Shown: piece by piece, positions 8,338 to 17,737 of the stretch
Layout of the letters: every line of letters starts with the position of its first letter
Numbering within the stretch: position 1 is the first letter of the stretch
Assembly: GCA_013391845.1 (NCBI GenBank)
Contig: CP058414.1
Coordinates: forward strand, 2,652,501-2,716,500
Source: Pseudoalteromonas shioyasakiensis
GTDB taxonomy: Bacteria; Pseudomonadota; Gammaproteobacteria; Enterobacterales; Alteromonadaceae
Reading direction: 5' to 3'
DNA: 64,000 nucleotides
Notes under the pieces: model-generated
Databases searched by the model: none
Seen by the model: only the letters and a program-made list of their open reading frames with translations
What the model was told of the DNA's origin: nothing
Translations under genes and position numbers: made by a program

Positions 8338-10011
8338 ATGTTAATCGGGTTAGAAATTAAAAACTTTGCCATTGTAAGTAATTTAAGTACTGAGTGGCAC
8401 AATGGTATGACAGCCATTACAGGTGAAACAGGTGCGGGGAAATCAATTGCAATTGATGCCCTCTCTTTATGTTTAGGCGAACGCGCTGATGCTGGTGCTG
8501 TTCGCCCTGGTACTGATCGTGCAGAAATTTGTGCACAATTTGATATTAGCCAACTCCCTCTTGCCCAACACTTTTTAGAGCAACATTTACTTTCAAACAG
8601 TGAAGGCGAATGTTTACTACGCCGTGTTATTTGCAAAAATGGCCGCAGCAAGAGCTATATTAATGGCAGCTCAGTTACAGCTGCACAGTTAAAAGAGTTA
8701 GGTCAGTATTTAATTTCTATTCACGGACAACATGCCCATCAGCATTTATTAAAAGCTGAACATCAATTACATCTGCTTGATGCCTATGCTGGCCACAATC
8801 AATTATTAGCTGATGTTAAAGAACGCTATAAAGCCTACCAAGCATTACTCAAAGAGTTTAACCAGCTTGAGCAACAACAACAGCAACAAGCCGCTCAAAA
8901 GCAATTACTTGAATATCAAGTAGCTGAGCTAGATGAATTTGCCCTGCAACCTGGCGAGTTTGAAGAGATTGAAGCTGAGCATCACAAGTTAAGCCATAGT
9001 CAAACCATCTTAGAGTCATGCCAACGTGAGCTACAACACTTATACGAAAGTGATGAACAAAGTGCTTGTTCGTTATTGCAACACAGCGCACAGCAATTTG
9101 CTGAGCTTGCGAACTACGATGAAAGCTTATCAAGTATTGCATCACTACTAAGTGAAGCTGCAGTGCAAGTTGAAGAAGCAAGTCGTGAAATTCGCAGCTA
9201 TGTTGATGTTACTGACTTAGATCCTGCCCGTTTAGATGAAGTAGAAACCCGCTTAGCAGGTGCTATGGACCTTGCCCGTAAACATCACATAAAACCTGAA
9301 GAGCTTGTTAAATTTCATCAGTCGATTGCAGAAGAGTTAGCATCAATCAGCTATAACAGTGACCGCCTTGTTGCTCTTGAAAGCGAAATTAGTTCTGCCC
9401 TTAAGCAATACAAACAAGCAGCTCAACTATTGAGTGAAAGCCGTCATAGTTACGCTGAGACACTTAATCAGCTAATCAGCGATAGCATGGCGAATTTATC
9501 TATGGAAAACGGCAAATTTGCGATTGATATTCAACAAACTACCGATAAAGCACCAAGTGCAATGGGCTTTGATACGGTTTCGTTTTTGGTGTCGACGAAC
9601 CCAGGTCAACCAATGCAAGCCCTCTCTAAGGTAGCCTCTGGGGGTGAGTTATCACGTATTAGTTTAGCTATTCAGGTTATTATTGCTCAACGTGTTACTA
9701 CGCCTACACTGATTTTCGATGAAGTAGATGTGGGGATTTCAGGCCCAACCGCCTCTGCTGTCGGCAAGCTTTTACGCCAACTAGGTAAATCAACTCAAGT
9801 TATTTGTGTGACTCACCTTCCGCAAGTTGCTAGCTCTGGGCATCAACAATTTTTTGTAGCAAAAGAAATTGCAAATGGCGAAACCTTTACGCAAATGAAT
9901 AAACTTTCAAAAGATGGTCGTATTGATGAAATTGCACGACTACTCGCAGGCGATAACATTAGTAAAATGGCAAGAGCTAATGCCAAAGAGCTTATTAGCG
10001 CACATGCATAA
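8338..10011 (+). CDS. recN: DNA repair protein RecN (SMC-like ATPase)
   Basis: 557 residues, the family length. Walker A GETGAGKS lies at residues about 29-36, the ABC signature SGGELSRISLA near 435, and Walker B LIFDEVDVGISG near 460. Between them lies a long Gln/Glu-rich coiled coil (residues 160-390). RecN is a cohesin-like protein recruited to double-strand breaks and is usually SOS-controlled. I found no clear LexA box (CTG-N10-CAG) in the 70 bases upstream. It follows the nadK region as in E. coli. Confidence 0.96.
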   Translation: MLIGLEIKNFAIVSNLSTEWHNGMTAITGETGAGKSIAIDALSLCLGERADAGAVRPGTDRAEICAQFDISQLPLAQHFLEQHLLSNSEGECLLRRVICKNGRSKSYINGSSVTAAQLKELGQYLISIHGQHAHQHLLKAEHQLHLLDAYAGHNQLLADVKERYKAYQALLKEFNQLEQQQQQQAAQKQLLEYQVAELDEFALQPGEFEEIEAEHHKLSHSQTILESCQRELQHLYESDEQSACSLLQHSAQQFAELANYDESLSSIASLLSEAAVQVEEASREIRSYVDVTDLDPARLDEVETRLAGAMDLARKHHIKPEELVKFHQSIAEELASISYNSDRLVALESEISSALKQYKQAAQLLSESRHSYAETLNQLISDSMANLSMENGKFAIDIQQTTDKAPSAMGFDTVSFLVSTNPGQPMQALSKVASGGELSRISLAIQVIIAQRVTTPTLIFDEVDVGISGPTASAVGKLLRQLGKSTQVICVTHLPQVASSGHQQFFVAKEIANGETFTQMNKLSKDGRIDEIARLLAGDNISKMARANAKELISAHA

Positions 10012-10042
10012 ATTGGTAGTTAAGTCTGTTTAGAGTTTATAA

Positions 10043-10441
10043 ATGAATATTAAAAATATATTTACTGTTGTGATACTTGGCTTGATTACGCTAAGTTCAA
10101 GCCATACTCAGGGTGCTACTACAAATTCAGCTTATCAAAGTACGCAATTATTCATTATTTTATTTGAATGTATATTAGTTGCACTCCCTACAACCGCTTT
10201 TTTGTTGGTTGTTTGGAGTCGCTGGAAACATTTGCGTTTTAAACAGTTGCTACAAGCCGTGTTAAATTCATCTTTGATTTTAATGCTACTTAGCATGGTA
10301 ACAGTTACTCAGTTAACACAAGGCTTATCGTCATGGTTAATTTTTTTAGCAATCAGTCATACATTACTTGTTGGTATTAATTATTTATTTCTTAGACAGC
10401 ATTCTAATAAAGTAAAAAATACCCTTACAGGCTGCTGGTAA
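10043..10441 (+). CDS. Uncharacterised small membrane protein
   Basis: 132 residues, not recognised. Residues 1-24 look like a signal peptide (IFTVVILGLITLSSSHTQGA), then three hydrophobic segments at about 36-60, 70-90 and 95-116 separated by basic loops. It lies 31 bases after recN on the same strand and ends at a strong terminator, so it may be the last gene of the recN transcript. E. coli has the outer-membrane lipoprotein gene bamE at this position; this protein is not BamE. Confidence 0.7.
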   Translation: MNIKNIFTVVILGLITLSSSHTQGATTNSAYQSTQLFIILFECILVALPTTAFLLVVWSRWKHLRFKQLLQAVLNSSLILMLLSMVTVTQLTQGLSSWLIFLAISHTLLVGINYLFLRQHSNKVKNTLTGCW

Positions 10442-10463
10442 TAGAATCAACGTTAGTTTTATA

Positions 10464-10498
10464 AAAAATCGCGAAGCTTTTAACACTTCGCGATTTTT
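10464..10498. terminator. Bidirectional intrinsic terminator
   Basis: AAAAATCGCGAAG pairs with CTTCGCGATTTTT around a ten-base loop. It separates the recN-side transcript (+) from the 10.5-14.1 kb paralogue genes (-). Confidence 0.88.
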
Positions 10499-10515
10499 AC
10501 ATAACTTGGCAATAA

Positions 10516-12114
10516 TTAATCTATCTCACTGGCATAGTTAAACAAGTTCATTAATAGACGATCCGCCATACTTGTCACTTTTGGGCCTTGTGTAATATTT
10601 TCTAATTTATATTGAATTGTTAGCATTCCACTATCAGCCAAGATAATATCGCCTGTAGCAGGGTCTTTTACGATAGTTGGCAAGCCTTGTTGGTTTACAG
10701 CTAAGACTTGGGCCCCCGCAGGCATCTCTGAAAAATAACCTCTTGCTGTACCTGATTGATAAAACTCAATTACCTCTCCAAATGGTCCTGCGAACATTCT
10801 TTGCTGTGCTTTGGTATTCTCTCCTGCTGGATTAGGCATACTTGGTCCATCAATGTAACCTTCTGCTGTTACTTTATAACCCCATCTTGTGTATATTTTT
10901 TCCTCTGGGTAATCAGCATCACCAGCAATAATAGCAACATTACCTTTCTTTAATGACCAATTATAGGCTTCATCGAGCTCTGCATCTGTAAAATTACTTA
11001 ACCTGAAACTACCAATAAAAAAGATATCGGTGTTGTAATTATTTAATGCTTCCTCTGTAATTGAATTTGCCGCTGCAAAATCATGATTTATTGATAGAGG
11101 TTTACGAACAACACCATTTTCACCGAAATTGTCTGTACTAGTTAACTTTTCTAGGGCCCAAAGCATTAGCAAGCCGTTAAGCGTATACCCTTGCCAAGTG
11201 GCTTGTCTGTTTTGGTCAATGCTAGTGATGACTATCGATTCTGGCTCAGTGCTACATGTATACTTTTTATTATAGCAAGCAACTGGTTTTATCGTATCCA
11301 TAGCTAAATCATTGACACGCACTGGGAATGAACCTACTTCACAAGTATTACCAGTTTCGATAGATGCCTTATAAAGTTTGGTAAGATTGAAGTGTCCTTG
11401 ATCATTAATTACTTCACGAGAAATCAATAATTCACCGTTTTGATCTACCGCAGCGCCTGTTACAGTTACTAACCCATGATTTGATATTCGAGTTAATTGT
11501 AATGTTGATAAATCAAGTGAGAAGATACTTTTAGAAGAGATCAAATAAATCTTTGAATCTTTTATAACTATGTCGCCCCGAAGGATATCAGAGCTGCTAC
11601 CATAACCCGTCATTTCACCTACGTACTGAGTCTCTCCTGAATCAGGGTAGATAATGTAAAACTTGCTACCCTTTGAGCCATACATAACATCTCGCTCAGG
11701 ATCATAAGCAAGTCTTGTCATTGGGCTGCTACGACCAACTTCTACGTGCTCACCAGTTGCCATATCCACATATGCAAGTTTGGTATATTTAAATTTATTA
11801 CCTTTAATCGGTAAGCCTTTTAGTTCTTCATCGGTCAAATTTAAAGAGCCAGGATCTAGCTGATATGTTAGTGGTCTAGGGGCAGATACATAATATAAAC
11901 GGTTACGAGTACTATCAAACGCCATAGCTGCTGAGGAAAACTTAGCTTTCGAATGAATCGCAGCACTTTGATCTTGTTCATTCAAGGAAAAGACAATCCC
12001 TAAGTCACCTCGCCCAGAATTAATTCCATATAGCTCACCGGTACACGTATTTGCATAGGCACCCGACGAAAGTGCAGTGCAAAGTGTCATTATCGATAAC
12101 ATAGAGATTTTCAT
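10516..12114 (-). CDS. Exported two-part protein, paralogue A (function unknown)
   Basis: About 532 residues from the ATG at 12114. An upstream in-frame start at 12159 exists, but the 12114 start gives a signal peptide (ISMLSIMTLCTALSSGAYA) aligned with paralogue B and is preceded by the same AGGTGA ribosome site. Residues 20-290 look like repeated beta-strands with FDSTRNRLYYVSAPRP and AYDPERDVMYGSKGSKFYII, suggesting a propeller. The C-terminal 200 residues (DIFFIGSFRLSNFTDAEL, GNVAIIAGDAD) resemble a Rossmann/amidotransferase-like fold. That is inference. Four mature cysteines are shared with paralogue B. Exported, probably periplasmic or secreted; no recognised catalytic motif. Confidence 0.78.
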   Translation of the reverse strand: MKISMLSIMTLCTALSSGAYANTCTGELYGINSGRGDLGIVFSLNEQDQSAAIHSKAKFSSAAMAFDSTRNRLYYVSAPRPLTYQLDPGSLNLTDEELKGLPIKGNKFKYTKLAYVDMATGEHVEVGRSSPMTRLAYDPERDVMYGSKGSKFYIIYPDSGETQYVGEMTGYGSSSDILRGDIVIKDSKIYLISSKSIFSLDLSTLQLTRISNHGLVTVTGAAVDQNGELLISREVINDQGHFNLTKLYKASIETGNTCEVGSFPVRVNDLAMDTIKPVACYNKKYTCSTEPESIVITSIDQNRQATWQGYTLNGLLMLWALEKLTSTDNFGENGVVRKPLSINHDFAAANSITEEALNNYNTDIFFIGSFRLSNFTDAELDEAYNWSLKKGNVAIIAGDADYPEEKIYTRWGYKVTAEGYIDGPSMPNPAGENTKAQQRMFAGPFGEVIEFYQSGTARGYFSEMPAGAQVLAVNQQGLPTIVKDPATGDIILADSGMLTIQYKLENITQGPKVTSMADRLLMNLFNYASEID

Positions 12115-12389
12115 TTTATATTCACCTAAAAAGATAAAATCAAACTTATTTACTAACAATTAAAAATAAAAAGTTAGCAAATATTAATTTATATATATAG
12201 CACAAGGTAAATACTTACTTTTAAATCACAACAAAACAATAGGAAAATTTTGATTTTAACAACAATCCATAATAATCAATAATTAAAAATGATAAAACAA
12301 AAATAAAGTAACAAAAAAGAACCATTCTAAAGCAAGACTTTAAAACCAAGGCTGCGCTGTAAATAAATCATAAAAATAAGCGCACACCA

Positions 12390-12409
12390 ATTTAAATTTA
12401 AATTTAAAT
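12390..12409. repeat. ATTTAAAT overlapping palindromes
   Basis: Three overlapping TTTAAA units in a row within the AT-rich spacer between the paralogues. They could be a protein site or simple AT drift. Confidence 0.5.
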
Positions 12410-12487
12410 CAGATTAAAAAGAAAACTAAACACTACTATCATTTATTAGAATGAATTTATGATGGGAGACGATTTATATAAATTACC

Positions 12488-12512
12488 ATCGTGAAGTAAA
12501 TGACTTCACGAT
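12488..12512 (-). terminator. Hairpin downstream of paralogue B
   Basis: ATCGTGAAGT (12488-12497), a five-base loop and ACTTCACGAT (12503-12512), just after the stop of the minus-strand gene. The stem is perfect, but no T-run follows on the minus strand, so termination would be weak or Rho-aided. Confidence 0.55.
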
Positions 12513-12529
12513 AGTTTAAATAAGGATAA

Positions 12530-14125
12530 TTAATCTATATCACTTGCATAGTTAATTAAGTTTAAGAATAGCCGTTCGGCCATGCTAGTTACACCTGTAC
12601 CTGGAGTGTAGTTCTCAACTTTATCTTGAGTGTTAACAATACCATTATCAGATAATAGAATATCGCCAGTTTCTGGGTCCATAACAATTGTAGGCAGACC
12701 ATCTTGATTAACTGCTAATACTTGAGTACCTGCTGGCATTTCAGAGAAATAGCCTTTCGCACCACCCGCTTGATAAAAACTCGTTACACCACCAAATGGG
12801 CCAGCAAAAATAGCCTGCTGAGCATGAGTACCCACACCATCAGGGTTTTGCGTATTTGGGCCGTCGACATAACCATCACGCGTGACAGTATAGCCCCACT
12901 TTGCATACACTTTTTCATTCGGCAAGTCAGAGTCAGCTGCAATAATAGTTACGTTACCTGGTTTCTTTGACCAATTGTAAAGCTCTGAAACTTCAGCATC
13001 TGTGAAATCTGTATCATGAAAACTCCCCACAAAAAAGATATCTGTGCCATAAGAATCGATTGCAGCTTCTGTAATGGAGTTTGCAGCGGCAAAGTCATGA
13101 TTAATTGTAAGTGTTTTATTTACAATTCCACCTTCACCAAAATTTGCTGCACTCTTAAGTTTTGCGACAGGTTTATCAAATAAATAAGCATTCAATGTGT
13201 AATTTTGCCAAGTCGCTTTTCGTTGCTTATCAATACTCGTGATAACAACTGACTCTGCACCGGTACTACAGGTTGGTTTGGTATAACAAGCAACTGGTTT
13301 AAGTGTGTTTAAAGCTAAATCATTAATACGCATAGGATACGTACCCATTGCACATGTTTTACCCGTTTCAATTGATGCTTTATACAGCTTAGTTATATTG
13401 TAATTACCTTGATCGTTAATAACTTCTCGAGCAATAACCAGCTCACCATTTTGATCAAGCGCAGCACCGGTCACTGTCGTTAAGCCATGTTCAGATTTTT
13501 TCGTTAACTCAAGTGTAGAAAGGTTCAAAGAGAAAATGCTTGTTGCAGAAACTAAATAAACTTCTCCGTTTTTAACAATCATATCACCACGAAGAATATC
13601 TGAACTATTCCCATAGCCAGTCATATTACCTACAAACTGAGTTTCACCAGAATCTGGGGAAATAATATAAAACTTACTGCCTTTAGAGCCGTAGATAACA
13701 TCACGATTTGGATCATAAGCTAATCGAGTCATCGAATTAGAGCGACTAAACACTGTGTGCTCATTTGTATCCATATCAACGTAAGCGAGACGAGTATACT
13801 TATACTTTTCACTTTTAATTGGCAGGTCAGCTAGTTCATGACTTGCTAAATTAAATTCACTTACATCAAGCTTATACGAAAGCGGTCGTGGAGCTGAAAC
13901 GTAATAAAGTCGGTTTCTTGTACTATCAAATGCTATAGCTGCTGACGAGAAAGCAGCTTTTGAATGAATCGCTGCACTTTGCGTATGTTCATCAATAGAA
14001 AAAACGAAACCTAAATGGCCTCGACCAGAGTTAATACCATACAGCTCGCCTGTGCAGCTATTTGCCGAAGCATCTGCAGCCACGGCTCCGCATACCATCA
14101 ATATTGACAGGATAGATTTTTTCAT
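12530..14125 (-). CDS. Exported two-part protein, paralogue B (function unknown)
   Basis: 531 residues, similar to paralogue A over its whole length, so this is a tandem duplication. Signal peptide residues 1-21, mature start near NSCTGELYGINSGRG. The N-terminal half has propeller-like strands; the C-terminal half has DIFFVGSFHDTDFTDAEV, GNVTIIAADSD, MPAGTQVLAVNQDGLPTIV and ends SMAERLFLNLINYASDID. Four cysteines match those of paralogue A, so two conserved disulfides are possible. AGGTGA precedes the ATG. It is divergent from the TPR kinase gene, sharing a 312-base promoter region. Function unknown; a sensed or exported factor of that signalling pair is a guess from position. Confidence 0.8.
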   Translation of the reverse strand: MKKSILSILMVCGAVAADASANSCTGELYGINSGRGHLGFVFSIDEHTQSAAIHSKAAFSSAAIAFDSTRNRLYYVSAPRPLSYKLDVSEFNLASHELADLPIKSEKYKYTRLAYVDMDTNEHTVFSRSNSMTRLAYDPNRDVIYGSKGSKFYIISPDSGETQFVGNMTGYGNSSDILRGDMIVKNGEVYLVSATSIFSLNLSTLELTKKSEHGLTTVTGAALDQNGELVIAREVINDQGNYNITKLYKASIETGKTCAMGTYPMRINDLALNTLKPVACYTKPTCSTGAESVVITSIDKQRKATWQNYTLNAYLFDKPVAKLKSAANFGEGGIVNKTLTINHDFAAANSITEAAIDSYGTDIFFVGSFHDTDFTDAEVSELYNWSKKPGNVTIIAADSDLPNEKVYAKWGYTVTRDGYVDGPNTQNPDGVGTHAQQAIFAGPFGGVTSFYQAGGAKGYFSEMPAGTQVLAVNQDGLPTIVMDPETGDILLSDNGIVNTQDKVENYTPGTGVTSMAERLFLNLINYASDID

Positions 14126-14437
14126 TGTATTTCACCTGAAGAATTAACTAAAACTTTATCATTAACAGAAATAGCAAATAAATTATTTACTATTAATTTA
14201 ATGGAGCATAAATTATCCAAATCTAGATTTTAGGATTCCGTAGGTTGAATACAATCAGAAATTTTTGATACTGAGACAAAAAGATGAAAAATCATAACAT
14301 CTCAGGTGTAACTGAATTAAGGATAAAACTTTATCATTAATTGAAGTTTAGTTGTGATAAACGCTAACTAATAACTCCATAATTTGCACACATTTGCTGG
14401 TTAGTATAAGCACACTTTAAGCTTATTCTAACTGCAA
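14126..14437. promoter_or_regulatory. Divergent promoter region with a duplicated 16-bp element
   Basis: AAAACTTTATCATTAA occurs twice exactly, at 14150-14165 and 14325-14340, both on the + strand and both preceded by GAATTAA a few bases earlier. One copy lies beside paralogue B's start, the other about 100 bases before the kinase gene. They may be regulator sites or remnants of a local duplication. No gene seen here. Confidence 0.5.
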
Positions 14438-16480
14438 ATGAAATACTCTTTACTTATCGCTACATGTTTACTGTCTTTTTCCTGTGTAGCAACCTCACTA
14501 CCAAGCTCTCTATTAAATCAAGTCACTGACCTTGAGAACCAAGGCAAGCTCATTGAAGCACTCACTATTCTAGAGCAATACAAAGATAAAAATAGCGCTA
14601 CATCGAGCCCTGTAATTGTGATGGCACAAGCGCCTCTGTTACGTAAACAAGGTCATTACAACAAAGCGATTGAACTATTATCGCCATTACAAAAGCTTGC
14701 TAGTTTAAGCAAAAAGGACCAATACCACATCCAAAAAGAGTTGGGGATCAACTATCGTCGCCAATTAAAAACAATAGAAGCAAAAAAACACTATATGGCA
14801 GCCTTAGCGCTTGCAAACGAGCTTGAAGACAAAAACCTACAAGCACAAAGCCATAGCAATTTGGGTTCACTATACGACACACTAAATGATCTTGAACAAT
14901 CAATGCATCATCAGGTAAAAGCACAAGCGTTATTAGAAAACAGCGATAATTATGAACTTGTTGCCACTAACTTTTATAACTTAGCAAACCTTGCTCACAG
15001 GCTTGATGACCTCACGCAATCTGAGTACTTCTATAAAAAAGCACTCGAGTTTGATATTAAAACCAAAAACCAAATGAATATTGCTGATACCAGTTTACAA
15101 CTTGCCAAGCTGGTGTATAAACGAGGCGATTTAGAGCAGGCTCTTCCCTTATTAAATAACGCCTTTACCCGTTTAGCCGACGTCAAAGCCTATGAAAATA
15201 TGGCGACGGCGAAGCATACGTTAATGCAATTGTATTTGAAAATAGGCAACCAGCATATGGCTCTCAGTAGTGCTGAGTCTGGGCTCAATGCAGCACTTAA
15301 ATCTGGCTCGGCGTTAAGTAAGATCTACTCTTACTTTAATTTAATTGAATTGCATTTAGTCCTTAAAAACCCTGAGCTAATTGGTCTTTATTTAAGTCGA
15401 ACAAAAGAGTTGTTACTAGGTATCAATAACCGATTATTGAATCAAAAGCAGCACGGCTATACCGCAATTTATGCTGAATTGATAGGTGATTACAAGCTAG
15501 CAGCTGAGCAGCTAAAGCTTGAAAATGAACTGGCCGAGTCTTTGTTTGAAGAACATCTAAATCAAGCTGTCGAAAAGAATAAAAAGCAATTAACAGCAAT
15601 CGAGCAACAGCAACGAATTGATGATGAAATACAAAAAAACAAACTCGCAACTGCACAAATGAATAACCAGCGACTAGAAAAACAGATTTGGTTGTTGTCT
15701 GCTGGTATTGTTTTGTTGTTTAGTATCCTTGCGTTAGTACTCTATTACTTCAAGCATCGAAAAGCGTTATTTAAAGCCAAGCTTTATCAATATAACTTAA
15801 TTGAAAAAGACAAAATGCTCGCTGATATCTCTCATGAATTACGCACCCCATTGAGCGTATTGAAACTGCATATAGAAGCGCTTGAGCTCGACATTCAAGA
15901 AAACCGTGATCTCGCCTACAGCAAAATTAATGGCAAGATAGCACAACTTAATAATTTAATTTCGGATGTATATCAGTTATCGCAAGCTGAAAATAAAACC
16001 CTTACATTGAACCTTCAACAATATAATGCCGCACAAATTTTTGCTGAATACGAGCAAGACATGCGCCGTTATGTTTGCAGCCATCAGCTAACTTTTTTGG
16101 CTGACATTGTTATTGCTAATGATGTTGAGATCACGGTAGATAAACAAAAACTCGACCAAATCCTCAACAATATTTTTACTAATGCGTGTCTATATACAGA
16201 CACCCCAGGCCATGTTCGCCTAAAGGTGAGAGCGAATAAACAAGAGCTGTTTATACAAGTCGATGATACTTCTCCGGGTGTAGGTAAAGCTCATATAGGC
16301 AAGCTCTTTGACCGTTTATATCGTGTTGAAGAGTCTCGTAGCCGCGCATCAGGAGGCTCAGGTTTAGGGTTATCAATTTGTCAGAGTTTTGTCGAATTGA
16401 TGTCCGGTACTATTAACGCATTACCGGGTAAGTCAGGTGGCTTATGTATTAGAATCTTACTGCCTTTAGGTAATAAATAA
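14438..16480 (+). CDS. TPR-containing sensor histidine kinase
   Basis: 680 residues. Signal peptide 1-18; residues about 25-370 are tandem TPR-like helical repeats, expected in the periplasm. One membrane segment lies at about 417-438 (IWLLSAGIVLLFSILALVLYYF). The cytoplasmic part has a HisKA domain with the phosphorylated His at 466 (DISHELRTPLS) and a HATPase domain: N box NNIFTNACLYT, G1 VDDTSPGVG and G2 GGSGLGLSIC. TPRs suggest a peptide or protein signal rather than a small ion. The likely partner is the BaeR-like regulator at 17032, which faces it convergently instead of sharing an operon. Confidence 0.92.
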   Translation: MKYSLLIATCLLSFSCVATSLPSSLLNQVTDLENQGKLIEALTILEQYKDKNSATSSPVIVMAQAPLLRKQGHYNKAIELLSPLQKLASLSKKDQYHIQKELGINYRRQLKTIEAKKHYMAALALANELEDKNLQAQSHSNLGSLYDTLNDLEQSMHHQVKAQALLENSDNYELVATNFYNLANLAHRLDDLTQSEYFYKKALEFDIKTKNQMNIADTSLQLAKLVYKRGDLEQALPLLNNAFTRLADVKAYENMATAKHTLMQLYLKIGNQHMALSSAESGLNAALKSGSALSKIYSYFNLIELHLVLKNPELIGLYLSRTKELLLGINNRLLNQKQHGYTAIYAELIGDYKLAAEQLKLENELAESLFEEHLNQAVEKNKKQLTAIEQQQRIDDEIQKNKLATAQMNNQRLEKQIWLLSAGIVLLFSILALVLYYFKHRKALFKAKLYQYNLIEKDKMLADISHELRTPLSVLKLHIEALELDIQENRDLAYSKINGKIAQLNNLISDVYQLSQAENKTLTLNLQQYNAAQIFAEYEQDMRRYVCSHQLTFLADIVIANDVEITVDKQKLDQILNNIFTNACLYTDTPGHVRLKVRANKQELFIQVDDTSPGVGKAHIGKLFDRLYRVEESRSRASGGSGLGLSICQSFVELMSGTINALPGKSGGLCIRILLPLGNK

Positions 16481-16546
16481 GCCTCTCCATTTTTCCACCA
16501 CATTTTATTGCTTAAATAGCACTATAAACTACTGTGGAATGGAACC

Positions 16547-17008
16547 ATGTCAGAATCATTAAAGCACGCTCAATGGGCAAAATCTATTGAGCGTAAACAT
16601 CGCCAAAGCAATATTAAAAAAACCAAAAAGTCCCCACTGCCAATTTATGCGGCCCTTGCCAGCATGCTGTTAAGTGCAGCACTCTATTATGCAAGCTACG
16701 AAAAGCCAATAGAGTACCCTCCACTATCTGAAGCTGCAAAACAACGCATTTCTCAGTTCTTTGCAAAGCAATTCTTACTAGGCCAGTGGCGCTTAAATCA
16801 AATAAAGTACTCAACTGATGCGATTCAGGTCTATGTACGAACGCCTTCTTCGATAGCCCTTGAAGGTGAAGCGCTTAGCCAATATTTACATTACGCGTTA
16901 TGTCCTGTTCCTAGCAAACAAATTTGGCAAGATATTCAAGCAAGGGAATTATCAGTGTATATGTTTACCCATTCGATTCGAAAAGGTGAACGTACAGTGT
17001 GTAATTAA
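16547..17008 (+). CDS. Uncharacterised small membrane-anchored protein
   Basis: 153 residues, not recognised. A basic cytoplasmic N-terminus (IERKHRQSNIKKTKKS) precedes one membrane segment at about residues 30-48 (IYAALASMLLSAALYYASY), then a 100-residue domain outside the membrane with two cysteines (ALCPV and the C-terminal VCN). It follows the TPR kinase by 66 bases on the same strand and is probably cotranscribed; TGGAA precedes its ATG. A role as accessory to the kinase is only suggested by position. Confidence 0.72.
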   Translation: MSESLKHAQWAKSIERKHRQSNIKKTKKSPLPIYAALASMLLSAALYYASYEKPIEYPPLSEAAKQRISQFFAKQFLLGQWRLNQIKYSTDAIQVYVRTPSSIALEGEALSQYLHYALCPVPSKQIWQDIQARELSVYMFTHSIRKGERTVCN

Positions 17009-17031
17009 TAGTAAAGGCGATGAACGCCAAA

Positions 17032-17724
17032 TCAATTGATTTGACGTTCATCATAGCGATAGCCTGCACCATAAACGGAAGCGACTATCTTAGGAGAGAA
17101 CTGTAAATTCTTCAGTTTTTTACGAATATTTTTGATGTGACTGTCGATTACGCGGTCGGTAATATCAAAGTTATTGGGCTGAATGTGATCAAGTATCTGC
17201 TGCCTTGAAAAAACACGCTTAGGGGCTTTGTACAAAAGCTTGAATACGTCAAATTCTACTTTAGTTAAACCCAAAGACACGCCCTTTATTTCAACTTCAA
17301 GCGCATCTTCGTTTAAGCAAATAGTAGCAGGCGTTTCAACAGTTTCCTTGCTAATAGATACTGGCGCGCAGCGTCTTAAAATAGCTTTAACACGCATCAC
17401 CAGCTCTGCACCGCTAAAAGGTTTACATACATAGTCATCTGCGCCATGTTCTAACCCTTTTAACCTATCAGCTTCTTCGACTTTAGCGGTTACCATAATA
17501 ATAGGCACCATTGAAAAAGCGCGGATCTGCTTCATGCATTCCACGCCATCTAAATTAGGTAACATTACATCTAGAATTATTGCATCTGGATTATTTTCTT
17601 TAACCCACGATACCACAGCACTGCCATCAGTGATGTGGTGAGTAGTAAAACCAGATGCATTAAAGAACAACAGTACTTGTTCTGCAATATCTAAGTCGTC
17701 TTCAACGACTAATATCTGCGGCAT
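17032..17724 (-). CDS. OmpR-family response regulator (BaeR-like)
   Basis: 230 residues. The receiver domain has the acidic pair E8-D9-D10, the phosphoacceptor D52 (AIILDVMLPNLDG), the Thr in MVTAK and the Lys in CKPFSG. A C-terminal winged helix covers residues about 130-226 (LTKVEFDVFKLLYKAPKRVFSRQQILDHI...DSHIKNIRKKL). The closest pattern I recall is BaeR, the envelope-stress regulator. It lies 13 bases after the 70-residue gene in the same operon and converges on the kinase transcript. The pairing with the kinase at 14438 is inferred from proximity. Confidence 0.93.
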   Translation of the reverse strand: MPQILVVEDDLDIAEQVLLFFNASGFTTHHITDGSAVVSWVKENNPDAIILDVMLPNLDGVECMKQIRAFSMVPIIMVTAKVEEADRLKGLEHGADDYVCKPFSGAELVMRVKAILRRCAPVSISKETVETPATICLNEDALEVEIKGVSLGLTKVEFDVFKLLYKAPKRVFSRQQILDHIQPNNFDITDRVIDSHIKNIRKKLKNLQFSPKIVASVYGAGYRYDERQIN

Positions 17725-17737
17725 TTTTATTTCCGTT

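Larger units (their letters stand above)
12115..12529. other. Intergenic region between the two paralogues
   Basis: About 415 AT-rich bases. It contains a hairpin just after paralogue B (12488-12512), three overlapping ATTTAAAT units (12390-12409), and presumably the promoter of paralogue A. I see no gene or RNA in it. Confidence 0.6.

Noticed and set aside
12115..12159. Upstream in-frame start for paralogue A
   Set aside because: It would put 15 residues before the signal peptide and swallow the AGGTGA site shared with paralogue B.
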